Origin: Macrotis lagotis
Taxonomy: Eukaryota > Chordata > Mammalia > Peramelemorphia > Peramelidae
Reading direction: 5' to 3'
Length of the DNA stretch: 64,000 nucleotides
NCBI RefSeq assembly: GCF_037893015.1
Contig: NC_133658.1
Location: 884,609,038-884,673,037 of the forward strand
The position numbers and the translations under genes were made by a program. Each line of letters starts with the position of its first letter. The first letter of the stretch is position 1. The notes under the pieces were generated by a model that made no database searches, was not told the origin of the DNA, and saw only the letters and a program-made list of their open reading frames with translations. Positions 23,609-35,440 of this stretch are shown here, one piece after another.

Positions 23609-23692
23609 TATCACCATCGCCATCATCATCATCATCATCACCACCACCATCATCATCATCATCACCATCATCATCATCACCATCATCATCAC
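23609..23692. repeat. (ATC)n trinucleotide microsatellite
   Basis: About 28 CAT/CAC triplets, which in one frame would read as a histidine run. No gene context supports translation. Confidence 0.95.
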
Positions 23693-23879
23693 AGGTGCTG
23701 CTATCAAAACACCAAGCATCTAAGTGGTAGCACTTTCACTATACTTTCCAAGCACATGTCTAAACTGTTGATATACATCTACGTTTACTGAGATTCATTA
23801 CTCACACTCAGTTCCTTTTTATTTCATTTTCATTCAGTTCTTTAATTTAATTGCTGTTGTTCGGTTTCTTTGCTGTTAT

Positions 23880-24135
23880 TGTTCAGTCATTTTTCAGTTC
23901 TATCCAACTCTCTGTGACCTCATTTTGGGTTTGTTTGTTTGTTTTGGCACAGACACAGGTAATCAGCCATTTCCTTCTCCAGCTCATTTTACAGATGAGG
24001 AAACTGAGGCAGAGATTTTTTTTTCCCCAAGGCCACACATCTAGCAAGTATCTGAGGCTGGATTTGAACTCAGGAAGATGAATCTTCCTGATTCCAAGCC
24101 CAGTGCTCTATCCACTGTACCATCTAGCTGTCCTT
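23880..24135 (-). mobile_element. MAR/MON-type SINE, minus strand
   Basis: TTGTTCAGTCATTTTTCAGT, CTCATTTTACAGATGAGGAA and AGTGCTCTATCCACTGTACC are in the reverse order expected of the family. A GTTTGTTTGTTTTGG stretch replaces part of the usual linker. Confidence 0.85.
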
Positions 24136-24784
24136 CACCGTTTTAGTAGAATTTAAGTGACTGCTATGAACCAGACACCAACAGCTAACATTTAAGGTTT
24201 GCAAAATTCTTAACAATGCCCTTGAAGATAAATAGAATCATTATCCCCATTTTACAGGTCAGAAAACTGAGGCAGCCAGAGGTAAAGTGACTTGTCCAGG
24301 TACACAGCTAGCAAATGATTGGTGTTGGATTTGAAATCACATCTTCCTAATTCTGGGAATAGTACTTCTGTACTATTATCCTAGGTACAAGAGAAATAAA
24401 GACAAGAACAAGGGTAAGCCCTGTTCTCAAAAAACTTGGGTTCCACTAGAAGAATTTATACATATACTCAGGATAATTTGAAGGGGCAGTTACTGTCCTT
24501 TCCTTGGAAAGGACAAAGGAAATTTTGAATGGGAGGTGGCCTCTGAACTGACACTTTTGCTCATTTTACGAAGCCTAAGTTTTCTCTCAAGGCCTGGTCA
24601 GAAGACCAGTGAGGAATCTAGGTATAGGAATTCCTAGGTCTTAAGTCAAAGAAATATTAATGGGAGTTTGCAGCCCCATTTTTATCATTACACAGTTTTT
24701 CATATTATATCTCAATTCATACAAACTGTCTTGTATATATTTTGTAATTAATTTTTCTGTGGATGTGTTGTTTCCCCTGATAGT

Positions 24785-25168
24785 TCTTTCTCTCTTTCTT
24801 TCGTTCATTCCTTCCTCCCTCCTTCCCATCCTTCATCTATCTGTTCTTCCTTCCTTCCATTTCTCCTTCCTTCTTTCCTCCTTCCCATACTTCCTTCCTG
24901 TCTTTCTTTTTCTTTCTTTCCTTCTTCCTTCTTCTCTCCTTTTTCTTTCTTGCTTTTTCTTTCTTTTCTTTTTATTTTTTCTCTTCTTTCTTTTACTTTT
25001 CCTCCCTCCCTCCCTCCCTCCTTCCTTCTTTTCTTTCTTCTTATCTTTTTTCCTATCTTTACCCCCTCTTTTCTTTCCTTCCTTCCTTCCTTCCTTCCTT
25101 CCTTCCTTCTTTCCTCTCTTCTCTTTTCTTCTCTTCTCCCCTCCCCCCCTCCCTTCCTTCTTTCCCCA
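24785..25168. repeat. 380-base homopyrimidine tract (TTCC/TTTC)n
   Basis: The plus strand from 24785 to 25168 is nearly all C and T, with a clean (TTCC)n core at about 25074-25110. Long open frames on both strands here are low-complexity artefacts. Such mirror-symmetric tracts can form intramolecular triplexes. Confidence 0.93.
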
Positions 25169-25169
25169 G

Positions 25170-27210
25170 CATCTAGCACCATACCTTGCAGAAACACTCT
25201 CAGACAAAAAAAAAAACCCCTCAACCTCAGTACCTTCCCTGTAAAATAGAATAATCTTTTAGGTTTCTTCCCACTCTAAGAGTCTATGACTCTATAATTT
25301 CTGTAACACTTTGCAAACTTGAAAGTCCTATATAAGAGTCATTTCTCATCATCATCATTATTATTCCCCCAGCTACTGCCCTTATTCTCTCTTTGCTGGC
25401 TGGTTATATTATGAGGAAATACGCTCTCTCCCAGGAGCCTAGAACAAAGCAATCTAGAGACTTAGTAAGGGAATTAGGCTAAAGTGGATGATTCTGAGAG
25501 AGATTTTCATCACCCCCCCCCATTTCAATCTAGTCTTCCTTCACAATTTATCCTAGATTAGTGTTCCCCTTTTATTTCAGGAACAAGTTTAGGTAATCCT
25601 AACTCCCTCATCCTCTAGACGTTATTTTTTTTTTTTTGCTTTTTGTCTGTTACTGCATCAAATCAAAAATTCTGATAAAAGGAAATCTCATTTGTAGGGG
25701 CTTAATGGTATTTTGAAAAGTTAAGGCTGCCCAGGGTCAGGAAATTAGACACTTACCCAGGTCATCCTTCCTTGACCATCTACTGCTTAGTTATCCAATC
25801 AGCCCTGTTAATTCACTGACTTGCTCCTCCCTCCTGCCCCCCCCCACCCCCAGAGTAGCAGTGATGAACCTTCCATTGAGATGAGGGCTCATGGCTCCTA
25901 TTCTGAGGCTAGCATCCTCTAGGAAACAGCTCCTCAAATGCTCCTTCTCGCCAATATTCTCTTTCACATTTCACAAACAATGAAAAACAGCTCATGTTGA
26001 TATAAAGCTTTAAGATGTACAAAGCACTTAATATCCAGGACCTCATTCCATATTCACAATAACCTTGGGAGAAAGGTGGTTTTATTACACCCCCCCCCAT
26101 TTTGTCGAGGAGGAAACTGAGGTAGGAGAAGTGGAGCTTGTGGTAACATGGTTTAGAGGAAAGGAATTCCAGTATCCATATTCTAATCCAGCCTCAGACA
26201 CTTACCCTGGGTAAACCTGTTTACCTCAGTTTCCTCAACTGTAAAGTGGAAATAAAGACAGCATTTTGTGGTGAAGATCAAATGAGATAATATTAGTAAA
26301 AAGCACTTATCACAGTGCCTGGATCAATAAATGCAGATTCCCTTTCCCCTTTCTGACTTGGGTAAATAATTATATCTTACCTATAAAATGAAGGGATCAG
26401 ACTGGATGATCTCTGAGTCTTCCAACTTTTGATCTATGACCATGGTTCATAAATTTCATTTTTTTGGTGGGTTCACATGTGGACAAAAGTCTTTCTATCA
26501 AGTTCTCCTTAGCCTGTGTGGCCTTTCTATGCTGTCAGACTTGTCCCCATTTGGACGAGGAGGATGGGGGATGAGGGGAGACAAAGAGGATCTTCTCATC
26601 TCCCTAGGCTAGTTTCTGACAGATGTCAACATCTGGCTTTAAGTAATGGTTCTGTTTTTATAACCAACTGGCCAGTGGAGCTGCCTAGGGCGCCGGCAAC
26701 AACTTCCTGAAAGTCATTCAGAGAATTGGTGACAATTTAAAGGTCAGCTGCTGCTGGTCTCAGGTCCTTTGTTCTAACCACCAGACCACCCAGTCAGTCA
26801 AGCATCTGAGGGTTACTAAAGGAGTGAGTTAAGTAAGGCTGGTCTGGAAGCCCCATCTGGGAACCATACTTCTCACCAGCTGCCTGAAGCCTGTGCCTCC
26901 CTGTTGTGAATCTTAAGCCTGAGAAGTTGGTTTTAAAACTGAGGAGAGTTTTCTATGGCATCTATGAGTCTTTTAAATAGGATAGGGAAGAGGAGGAAGT
27001 TTCTGACCTCAGTCAGTCTCTCCAGAAGAAGACAGTCAGAAGAGCATTAGGATCCCAGATTAGAACTGAAAGAGACCTTTGGAATTATCCAACCCAACTC
27101 CCTTCTTTACAGATGAAGAAGAGATCCTAGAAATTCTACAATGGTTTGTCCAAGGTCACCCAGGTGATAAGGGCCAGAGCCATGATCAAAATCCAGGTCA
27201 TTCTGTCCTT
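25170..27210. other. No gene seen; intergenic
   Basis: Old core-SINE relics at about 25980-26130, 26150-26340 and 27050-27200. The segment 26440-26990 looks unique and a little more GC-rich, without an open frame of note. Confidence 0.5.
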
Positions 27211-27213
27211 AGC

Positions 27214-27370
27214 TAGGGGCAGCTAGGTGGCACAGTGGATAGAGCACTGGTTCTGGAATCAGGAGGACCCGAGTTCAAATGTGACTTAAGACACTTAATA
27301 ATTGCCTAGCTGTGTGACCCTGGGAAAGTCACTTAACCCCATTGCCTTAAATAAATAATTTTTTAAAAAA
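27214..27370 (+). mobile_element. WSINE1-like SINE, full length
   Basis: GGGGCAGCTAGGTGGCACAG ... ACACTTAATAATTGCCTAG ... TTGCCTTAAATAAATAA, with an A-rich tail. The flanks share TCCTTAGCTAG (27206-27216 and 27373-27383), a likely target-site duplication. Confidence 0.9.
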
Positions 27371-27509
27371 AATCCTTAGCTAGCATTCTTAAATCCTTGA
27401 GGCAAAGATACAAAGAAAGATATTGCCTACCTGGGATATCCTCAGAAAATAACTATTAGAATGTAAGCTTTTTGGGGGCAGGAACCTGTTTTTATTTCTT
27501 TACATTATG

Positions 27510-27770
27510 TAGATGGCTAAGAAGTGCAGTGGATCAGAGCCCTGGGCCCCAAGTCAGGAAGACCTGAGTTCAAATCCAGACTCAGAAACTTCCTAATTGT
27601 GTGGCCCCTGGACAAGTCATTTAGTCTCTGCCTGCTTCAGTTTCCTCAGCTGTAAAATGAAGATTATAAGTGCAGGATTACTGGGAAGATCAAATGAGAT
27701 ATTTGTAAAGCGCTTAGCATATCATGCCTGGCACTTTTATATAAATAAAGAATTTTAGAACTGGAGAAAA
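27510..27770 (+). mobile_element. Core-SINE (MIR/MAR-like), plus strand
   Basis: GATGGCTAAGAAGTGCAGTG ... AAGTCAGGAAGACCTGAGTT ... TTTCCTCAGCTGTAAAATGA ... AGCGCTTAGCATATC, in the usual order for the family. Confidence 0.75.
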
Positions 27771-28019
27771 CCTTCAAGACCATCCATTAAAACTCCATTA
27801 TTATCATTGTTACTCTCTACTCATTAATGACAAAATATGAGTAATTATCTCCCCTCCTCTTTACTCTACCAAATATTCCCAATGGAATTTATATGGAACT
27901 GAATAAGAGCACATGTGGTTTAGGGGAGACCAACTCAGAGCCACACAAAGGCCCTTTTACACCCCAATTATAACAGCAATATATTTGTCCAGTTTGCAAA
28001 GAACTTTCCTTACATTTTA

Positions 28020-29170
28020 AAATACTGTTTGGTTGTTGTCCTCCATTCTGGAACAGAACTAAAATGACATCACTAGGTCGGGATCAAGGTACATTGTGCA
28101 CAACTGTAGCTGATCACACCAATACAAGCTTGGAAGGCTCTACCACAGGTTGGAAACAAATAGTCCACAGGAACATTTGGAGTAGGGATGGCTCTAAATT
28201 TGCACATCCCACATTTCTTCCAGCTCTCCTTTGTTCATAGAGCACAGCCCCTTCTTCTAGGGGAGTCCTATGCCAATACTTTCCATGGCTCACAATCGAT
28301 TCTAAGTGTCCTTCAAGTGTCTTTGTATTCCTTCTTCTGACCTCCAAGAGAGTGCTTGCCTTGTGTGAGTTCTCCTTAATAATAGTCTTTTAGGGGAAAG
28401 CTAGGTGGTGCAGTGGATAGGGCACCAGCCCTGAGTTCAAATCCAGCCTCAGACACTTAATAATTACCTAACTGTATGACCTTGGATAAGTCACTTAACC
28501 CCATTGCCTTACAAAAACCAAAAAAATTTAAAAAAAATAATAATCTTTTAGACAAGCATACATTTGGAATTTGAACATTGTGTCCAACCCATCTGAGTTG
28601 CACTCTCTGTAGTAGATTTTGAGTTCTTGGCAGTTTACTTTGAAAAAGGTCCTCACTGTCTTGTACTTATCTTGCCAAGTGATTTTCAAACTCTTCCTAA
28701 GACAACCCAAATGGAAGCAATCCAGTAGACTGTCCGGGTTTCAAAGGAATACAACAACAATGAGGTTAGCACAGTGACTCTATAGACCTTCAATTTGGTA
28801 GACAACTTACCACCTCTTCTCTCTCACACTTTCCTTTGTAGCCAAGCACTGAGCTACCTCTGGTGATGCATGCAGCAATCTCATTATCAATGTATACAGT
28901 CCTGGAAAGTGGTGCCAAGGTAAGTCAATTTATCCACAGTATTCAAAAATCTCTCTCCATTTTTTGAAACCAATAGTTCCACATAAGGATGATATGATAC
29001 TGGCTGTAAAGAACCATCGTTTCCTGGTGTTCCTTATTAGGCCAGAATTAATATAAACAGCAGAAAATCAATCCATACTTTCTTGGATCTTAACCCCATA
29101 AGATGAAGAGAGTACACAATCATTTGTGAGCAAAAAGTCACTCACCAACTCTTCATCCATTTTAGTCTTG
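28020..29170 (-). mobile_element. Second RTE-like LINE copy, 3' half, interrupted by a SINE
   Basis: The minus strand carries the later part of the same LINE ORF. It reads LSRTVYIDNEIAA at about 28910, STKLKVYRVTVLTSLLLYSFE at about 28800-28740 and LRKSLKITWQDK at 28705-28670. After the SINE come DTLKDTLRI-type and LEEGAVLYEQRRAGRN segments at 28320-28200, and the tail region at about 28030-28075. It aligns with 18430-19200 of the plus-strand copy. Stops and frameshifts show it is dead. A WSINE1-like SINE splits it at 28394-28535. Confidence 0.75.
28378..28551 (+). mobile_element. WSINE1-like SINE inserted into the LINE, with target-site duplication
   Basis: A full SINE (AGCTAGGTGGTGCAGTGGAT ... 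TTGCCTTACAAAAACC, A-rich tail) lies between two near-identical 16-base repeats, AATAATAGTCTTTTAG at 28378-28393 and AATAATAATCTTTTAG at 28536-28551. It interrupts the minus-strand LINE between two parts of one reading frame, so it is younger than the LINE. Confidence 0.9.
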
Positions 29171-29219
29171 GCTTGTAGATAAATAATTTATCTTCAGTAT
29201 GGTATAATCTATTATGTGA

Positions 29220-29420
29220 GTGTAGATAGATAGATGATTATGTTAGATGGACAGATAAGGAGCTAGATAATGATAGTGATAGATTATAATGGCTATGCTA
29301 CATAATGGATTTGGGGTAAAGATAAATAGGCAGGTATAGTTGGATAGAGAGAAAGATGGATAGATAGATAGAAGCAATTAGATGATGGATGCAGATAGAA
29401 GGATGGATGGATCAATTGTG
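29220..29420. repeat. Degenerate GATA/GATG repeat
   Basis: Scattered TAGATAGATGGAT units over about 200 bases with many substitutions, so an old microsatellite. Confidence 0.75.
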
Positions 29421-29884
29421 ATGATAGATTGATAATCAATTATGAAAAGCGGTCAATACTCAGGTGGGTGGAGAGGTGATGGATAGAGAAGTAGAGCTAG
29501 ATGAATGTATGGCTAGAAATAGAGATTGTGAAACACATTTTTCAGCAAAACTAATGAATATTTCTTGGATTGATAAGACTATGAAGTATTTATGACTTGC
29601 CGGGCATTTTGCTAAAGTTGTGTATACAATAAAGGTATGCCAGATAATCCCTGTCCTCAGGGAGCTCTCAATAATTAATGAGGAAATATGACACATAAGG
29701 TGTAGGGAAAAAGTTGGGAGTTATCTAGGAGTGTTAGATAAGCTTGGAACTGAGCAGGATGAAGTCAAAACTGGCCTAACAAAGACCAGGGAAGTTCTAG
29801 AGTCAGACTAAAATTTTCTAGTGGGAGGAGAGCAGAGGTAATGTCACAAGTGAATGAATAAATGAATGAAAAAAGCATTTATTA

Positions 29885-30115
29885 AACAGACCACCACTTT
29901 AAATGCTGAAGAAACAAATAGAAGAGCAGTTTTATTAGCTTTTGGGCATAGTTTCAAATTGCTCTTCAGAAATGATGGATCAGTTCACAGCTCCACCAAC
30001 AATGCATTAGTGTCCCAAATTTCCCAAATCCCTTTCAACTTTGATCATTATTCTTTTTAGTCATATTGGTCAATCTGATAGGTGTGCCATATTGGTTTCT
30101 TATGTTAAACCAGTT
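29885..30115 (-). mobile_element. L1 3'UTR fragment, minus strand
   Basis: CAAATTGCTCTTCAGAAATG, TTCACAGCTCCACCAACAAT and CATATTGGTCAATCTGATAG match the same L1 segment seen at 63440-63600. Confidence 0.7.
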
Positions 30116-30119
30116 GACA

Positions 30120-31375
30120 GTGGAAGGACTTTCTGGCAAGAATTTTTTTGAGTAGCTCCTGAAAAGGTAGACACTTCCAGAGGAAGTTTGGATTCTCCTC
30201 TTACACAGTTAGAGTCACATAACTATTACATGTAAAGCAGGATATGAACCCAGGCCTCCCTTGATTCCAGCTCTTTCCTCTATCCATGGGCGTCCAACCT
30301 TTTAGCTCTTCTGAGTCAAAATGCCCAACAAAAACTTGTCAAGAGCCACATATAGGATTTGGTAATTATTTATGATAACAGTGTAACCTATATTACCAAT
30401 GAGTATAAGAATAAAATGTGATAATGTCACATGAATGGACTTTGAGGGTCACATGCAGCCATACCCATACTATACCATGGTGTATTTTATTCAAATAAAA
30501 GGTATTTAATCAATTAACAAATGCTTGATGGACACACATATTTCAAGCTTAACCCTATTGTGGCATAGTTCATCAAGGGGAAAGGACTGTCCCCCTAGTC
30601 ATTCATACAACTGAGAATTCCCACTCTCCCCTCTGCATTCATTGCAGCATTGATTACCTGCTCTGAGGTTCAAGGGGGAAGAGTTATAGGTTGCCAGCAG
30701 GATGCCAACCTGGGACTTTGAGGGCTAGGCATGCTTCTGTGCATGATTCTCTGATTGTGACATCTGGGTCTCCCATCCTCACCCGTAAAATGGGTTTATG
30801 ATCCTTTGGCATGATTAGGAGACTTCTCTGAAGTCCTAGAAGAGAGGGTTGCTACTTGGATGCTCAAAGGTGAGGAGAAAACAGGTGTGACTCTGGCAAA
30901 TGTCTGATTCTTTCTCCCTGTGTGTTCTGCTAGGGTCTGTTCCTGAAATGAAACACATCCTTGGCACAGACTCTTCCAGAGTCAGGAGCAGCTTGTGTGT
31001 GGGTGGGGTGTTTCTCAGAAAACTTGAGGAACCTGTCAAAATACTGATAGCAAGGAATTCAATACAAAAGCATCCTCTGTCACTGAAAAAGGAGAAATGG
31101 GAGGCAATCCCTCCCTCTCCCTTGATCACCCCTCTGCCATATCATAGCTTCTTTAAGTTGCTCTCTCCTGGGTCTGCCTACCTGGAGACTCCTCAGCTTT
31201 ATTTCTGAGGACAACCTTCAACATTTGACTGTCTCTCAAAGTGGGCTTCCAAGTCCAGGATGAATTGTATAATCCTCAGCCTCTTCCTCAGAAAGATGAA
31301 AGCATAGAAAATTCAGATTTCTAAAATAATTTAAGGCATACCAGGCCCTGTCGTGTGAGCCACAGAAGTTTTAAA
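30120..31375. other. No gene seen; intergenic
   Basis: A short core-SINE relic at about 30210-30290, then mostly unique DNA. No coding exon recognised; the open frames near 30836-31208 overlap on both strands and have no family resemblance. Confidence 0.5.
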
Positions 31376-31384
31376 AATTAATTA

Positions 31385-31960
31385 ATTGGGGTATTTTATT
31401 ATGTTGAAAGCTATTGTTTATTTTTTCTAATTACACATAAAGATAGTTTTCAATATTAATCTTTGTAAAATTTTCTCCATTCTTCCCTTCTTCTCCCCTT
31501 TCTAAGACAGCAAAGCAATCTGATATAGGTTCTAAATAACAATCATGTTAAAAAAAGTTCCATATTAGTCAATGTGGAAGAAAGAAGAATCAGAACAAAA
31601 GGAAAAATCCATGAGAATGAAAAAACAAAAAAAAAATTTAAAAAGTGAAAATAGTAGGTTTCCTTCTTCATTCAAACTCCATAGTTCTCTCTCTGAATGT
31701 GGATGGCATTTTTGATCATAAATTCTTTTGGAATTGTCTATAGTTATTGTACTGCTGAGGAGAGCTAAGTCTGTCAAAGTTGGTCATCCTCCAATGTCAC
31801 TGTTAATGTGTACAATGTTCTCCTGGTTCTGCTCACTTCACAGAACATCAGTTCATGCAAGTCTTTCCAGGTTTTTCTGAAATCTACCTGCTCATCATTT
31901 CTTATAGAACAATGGTATCCCATGAGTGATGAAAATATTTTTATCTACTTCTGGTATACC
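31385..31960 (-). mobile_element. L1 3'UTR fragment, minus strand
   Basis: CTCTCTGAATGTGGATGGCA, TCTCCTGGTTCTGCTCACTT, CAGGTTTTTCTGAAATCTAC and CTGCTCATCATTTCTTATAG are in the same order as at 63050-63260. Confidence 0.82.
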
Positions 31961-32519
31961 TCTAAGGCCTGACTCTCAGGCCCTCCCAGCTCTGACATTC
32001 TGTGTTCTAAGGATCCTCTCAGCTCTGACATTCCATGATAATCTAATTCTATGACTTTGTACCCTCCATCTTCATCCTAAGAGGCATTTTAAAACTTTTT
32101 TCCCAATGTAACATGTGACTTGAAAGAAAACTGAGCTTTTAACTGTAAAAGTGCTCTCTTTGAATGATCCCAAGCCTTCTCTTTATTTGGGACTGTAACC
32201 ACACTGGTCCTCTAGCTTCCTATAGATCCCTTCTGCATTGCCATTAAGCAGGAGAGGGCCGGCTGAGGACAAACAATGTTATAATGGGCAGGAGGAGATT
32301 GAGTCATTAGGTTAATCCAAAGTCAGTAGGCAAGTTTCTGGGAGTCTGGGGTCCTGTATTTCCCAAACTCAGAACTCTGCCCATCTGTTCAGACTGATGG
32401 AAAGAAGAGCAGGGAGACAGGTCTCCCTTCCCATCCCTCTGCCTTATTTCCCTTTTAAAAGAGATCCTGTCTTTGGAGTCTGAATGCAGACCTGAAAGCA
32501 GACCAAACCTATTTTCACT

Positions 32520-32785
32520 TTTTAAAATTTATTTAATGTTTTTTCTCTCATTTTTTCCTTTTTGTTTTGATTCTTATTTCACAGTATGATTCAGATGGAA
32601 ATATGTTTAACATAGTTATACATGTATAGCCTATATCAGATTACTCTGTCTAGGGGAGGGGGAGGGAAGAGATAGAGGGAGAAAAATGTGGAACTCAAAA
32701 TTCAAAAATAAGATTGTTGGAAACTATCTTTATATGCAGTTAGAAAAATAAATTTAAAAATTAGTTTAAAAAAATTAAAAGTAAA
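32520..32785 (+). mobile_element. L1 3' terminus
   Basis: ACATGTATAGCCTATATCAG, GGGGAGGGGGAGGGAAGAGA, AAAATGTGGAACTCAAAATT and TTGGAAACTATCTTTATATG, then an A-rich end: the standard marsupial L1 3' end. Confidence 0.85.
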
Positions 32786-32789
32786 CAAA

Positions 32790-33150
32790 CCAATGAGAAC
32801 CTGGCCCATCTGTCCCCTAGCCCAGGTTGGTGCCTGTGTGTCTAGCCCCTACACCACCCAGAGGGCTCGTCTGCAGACCTTGGTCATTGGGCAACCTGTG
32901 GGGCTGTAGTCCTCCACTGAGGGAACATAGTGTCCTGGTCTCCAGCATTGGAAGGGAGGAAGAAAGGGGCAAATGACTGCACTGCCAGCCTTTGGGCAGG
33001 AACACGGTTGTCCAGGGAGCCAGTCTGAGTAAATAAACACATCGGGGAGGTTTGGGGTGGGGAAGGCAGTGCCCTACCACTAGTTGCATTCACCTGTCAT
33101 GAGTGTGTTGGCAGGGCAGGGCTTATGGGAGAGGCAATGGATTTGGGACT
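32790..33150. other. Unique, GC-richer intergenic segment
   Basis: No repeat is recognised. Overlapping short frames on the minus strand are not conserved in any way I can recognise. Confidence 0.4.
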
Positions 33151-33152
33151 AG

Positions 33153-33154
<2 letters not shown>

Positions 33155-33218
<64 letters not shown>
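33155..33218. repeat. (GA)n microsatellite
   Basis: About 32 uninterrupted GA units. Confidence 0.96.
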
Positions 33219-33219
<1 letters not shown>

Positions 33220-33344
33220 AGAAAAGCAATGGGGCCCCTTTTAAGGAAAAACTGAGTCCCTGGCTGATGCAAGAATCACTGGGAACATTCCTTTCAAGAA
33301 AACCCTTAAGCCAGGAGCTATCCATCAGGGGAGGGCCAGCACAA

Positions 33345-33475
33345 CCCCACGCAGGGGGTCTTGAGGGCAGGAGGACTTGAGTTCAAATTCCACTGCAGAC
33401 ACTTTATACTTACTAGCTGTGTGACCTTGGACAGGTCACTTAACCTCATTGCTCACAAAAATAAACTAAAAACAA
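33345..33475 (+). mobile_element. SINE, 5'-truncated
   Basis: GGAGGACTTGAGTTCAAATT ... GCAGACACTTTATACTTACT ... TGTGACCTTGGACAGGTCAC, with an A-rich tail. The inner segment differs from the WSINE1-like consensus. Confidence 0.8.
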
Positions 33476-33777
33476 CAAAAATAATCGAGTAGAGCAGGGG
33501 AGATACCAGTCCACGGCTGGACTCTTTTGCAGCAATGGTATGCCACCCCTCTTCCCCAGAGGGCCAAACTCAGATCACAGCGGCCTCCTAGTGTGCTGTA
33601 GGTGAGGGGTTGGGGCTCATGTTCAGAGAACTTCATCTTCCTGAGCACATCCCCAGACCATGGGACTCCACCCAGCCTTAACCATTGGCCCAAGGAGCAT
33701 AGGGACCAAGGGGCAGTTTCCTGCCTGCCCCGCAAGTGTGGATTTTAAAGAGAGCACACATACACATCACACATATA

Positions 33778-33880
33778 CTCCCTCCCTCCCTCCCTCCCTG
33801 TCCCTCCCTCTCTCCCTCTCTCCCTGTCTCTCTGTCTCTCTCTGACACACACACACACACACACACACATACACACACAG
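33778..33880. repeat. Compound (CCCT)n(CT)n(AC)n microsatellite
   Basis: CCCT units at 33778-33798 pass into CT-rich DNA and then into (AC) at 33845-33879. Confidence 0.95.
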
Positions 33881-34244
33881 AACCAGCCCAAATATTTGCA
33901 TGGTCACAAACCGTAGCTAAGAATGGACACTGTGACGCCCCGGAAGCTGAGGCCGCTCTAGGACGGTGAGCAGGTGACAGCAGGAGCCCAGACAACTCCT
34001 TTTGGACACAAGGACGATCTTTCACAGGCGCCAACGTCTCCTTTTAGCCTTCCCTCCCCTGAAACAGTGCTTTAGAACATAGTGGCCAAGGGTGGGGTGG
34101 AGGGCAGGGCTTTGGGGCGACTGAGCTTTATAAATATACTCCAGAAGCTGATTTTTGATGAAGTGCATTACTAAAGTCATGTATGCTTAGGTGGAGGTTG
34201 CACTCTTAGTCACCAATGACTTGTAGCCTCAGACCTATGTGCAT

Positions 34245-34550
34245 GAGTGAGGAAGGGAAGCGGAGGGGAGGGGAAGCAAGGAAGGGAGGGAGGAAGGGAG
34301 GGAAGGAAGGAGGAAGGAAAAACAATTTATTGAGTGCTTACTAAATGGCAAGCACTATACCAAGGACTGGGCTTACAAATAGAAAAAGAGAGATAAAGAG
34401 AGATAGTCTCTATCCTCAAGGATAGATACATATACATATGCATATACATATACACATACATATACATACACATGTACATATGCATGTGCATATATGCATA
34501 TGCATCCATATATACATATATATACATGCATACATATATATATGTTGGAG
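34245..34550. repeat. (GGAA)n and (TACATA)n low-complexity DNA
   Basis: A GGAGGGGAA/GGAAGGAA block at 34245-34320 precedes an L-end-like AACAATTTATTGAGTGCTTA segment. A (TACATA)n/(TGCATA)n stretch lies at 34425-34545. Confidence 0.9.
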
Positions 34551-34559
34551 ACAGCTCAT

Positions 34560-35225
34560 ATGTATTGTGTTTTGAACAATCAGTGGGCTTTTTATTGAAC
34601 TCCTGCTGAAAAGTCTTCAATGAAACTGTAACTTGAGTGGAGTTTCTCAAACTTTGGCCTAGGACCCTGAAACTTAGAGGGCATTAGCCATGCTTTCTAC
34701 TCTTTAGCAGGTTAGAAATAACCAAGCATAGCATCTTACCATTACTAAGACTAATTACTTCTCCCTCTCCCTACCACAAGTCCATCTACTGTTTTATAAG
34801 TCCAGATTTCCTCCCTACCCAATCACACAGCTAAGACTTTCCCATTAGCAACTAGCCAGAGTTCTGGAGTCTCTCTCCCACCCTCCATTCCTACTTAACT
34901 GAATTTGTCTTTAAAAGATGAATAAAGGATAAGTTTCATGCCATTTATCCCAGGAACATTTTTAAGTTTTTTGTCTCCCACTTCTCTACCTTAATCGTGG
35001 AAGGGAGGTGTTAACAAAACCCAAGTCCTTGTAATAAATATGCATGATTAAGCTAAACATTCCCACATTAGTCATGTCCAGAAATATTTACAGTGTCCCG
35101 AAAAATCTTAGGGTGCTATGAAAGTTTAAAGTTGCACTAAGACTTTAGGGACACCCTATGGCTCATTCTGAATCTTGAGTTCCACATTATTAACTTTATC
35201 TCTGCCCTTTGCCAGAGATAATTCA
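34560..35225. other. No gene seen; unique intergenic DNA
   Basis: AT-rich unique sequence without recognisable repeat or exon. Confidence 0.45.
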
Positions 35226-35228
35226 ATT

Positions 35229-35268
35229 GTACTACTATTCCTGCTACTACTGCTACTGCTACTACTGT

Positions 35269-35328
<60 letters not shown>

Positions 35329-35440
35329 CACTACTACTGCTGCTGGTCTCTCCTCTACCACCACTACTACCACTACTACTACCTATCACTAATACTACAA
35401 CTATTACTGCTATTATTACTGTTGCTACTATGAGTTCAAC
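35229..35440. repeat. (CTA)n trinucleotide repeat
   Basis: A nearly pure core of about 20 CTA units at 35269-35328 is flanked on both sides by degenerate CTA/CTG/TTA triplets for a total of about 200 bases. It is followed by unique DNA. Confidence 0.95.

Noticed and set aside
23546..23791. A His-rich 81-codon frame
   Set aside because: The histidines come from the (ATC)n microsatellite; nothing supports transcription or translation.
24641..25249. Frames of 100-194 codons across 24.66-25.25 kb
   Set aside because: Low-complexity translation of a homopyrimidine tract (Phe/Leu/Ser or Lys/Glu/Arg). Both strands are open for the same reason.
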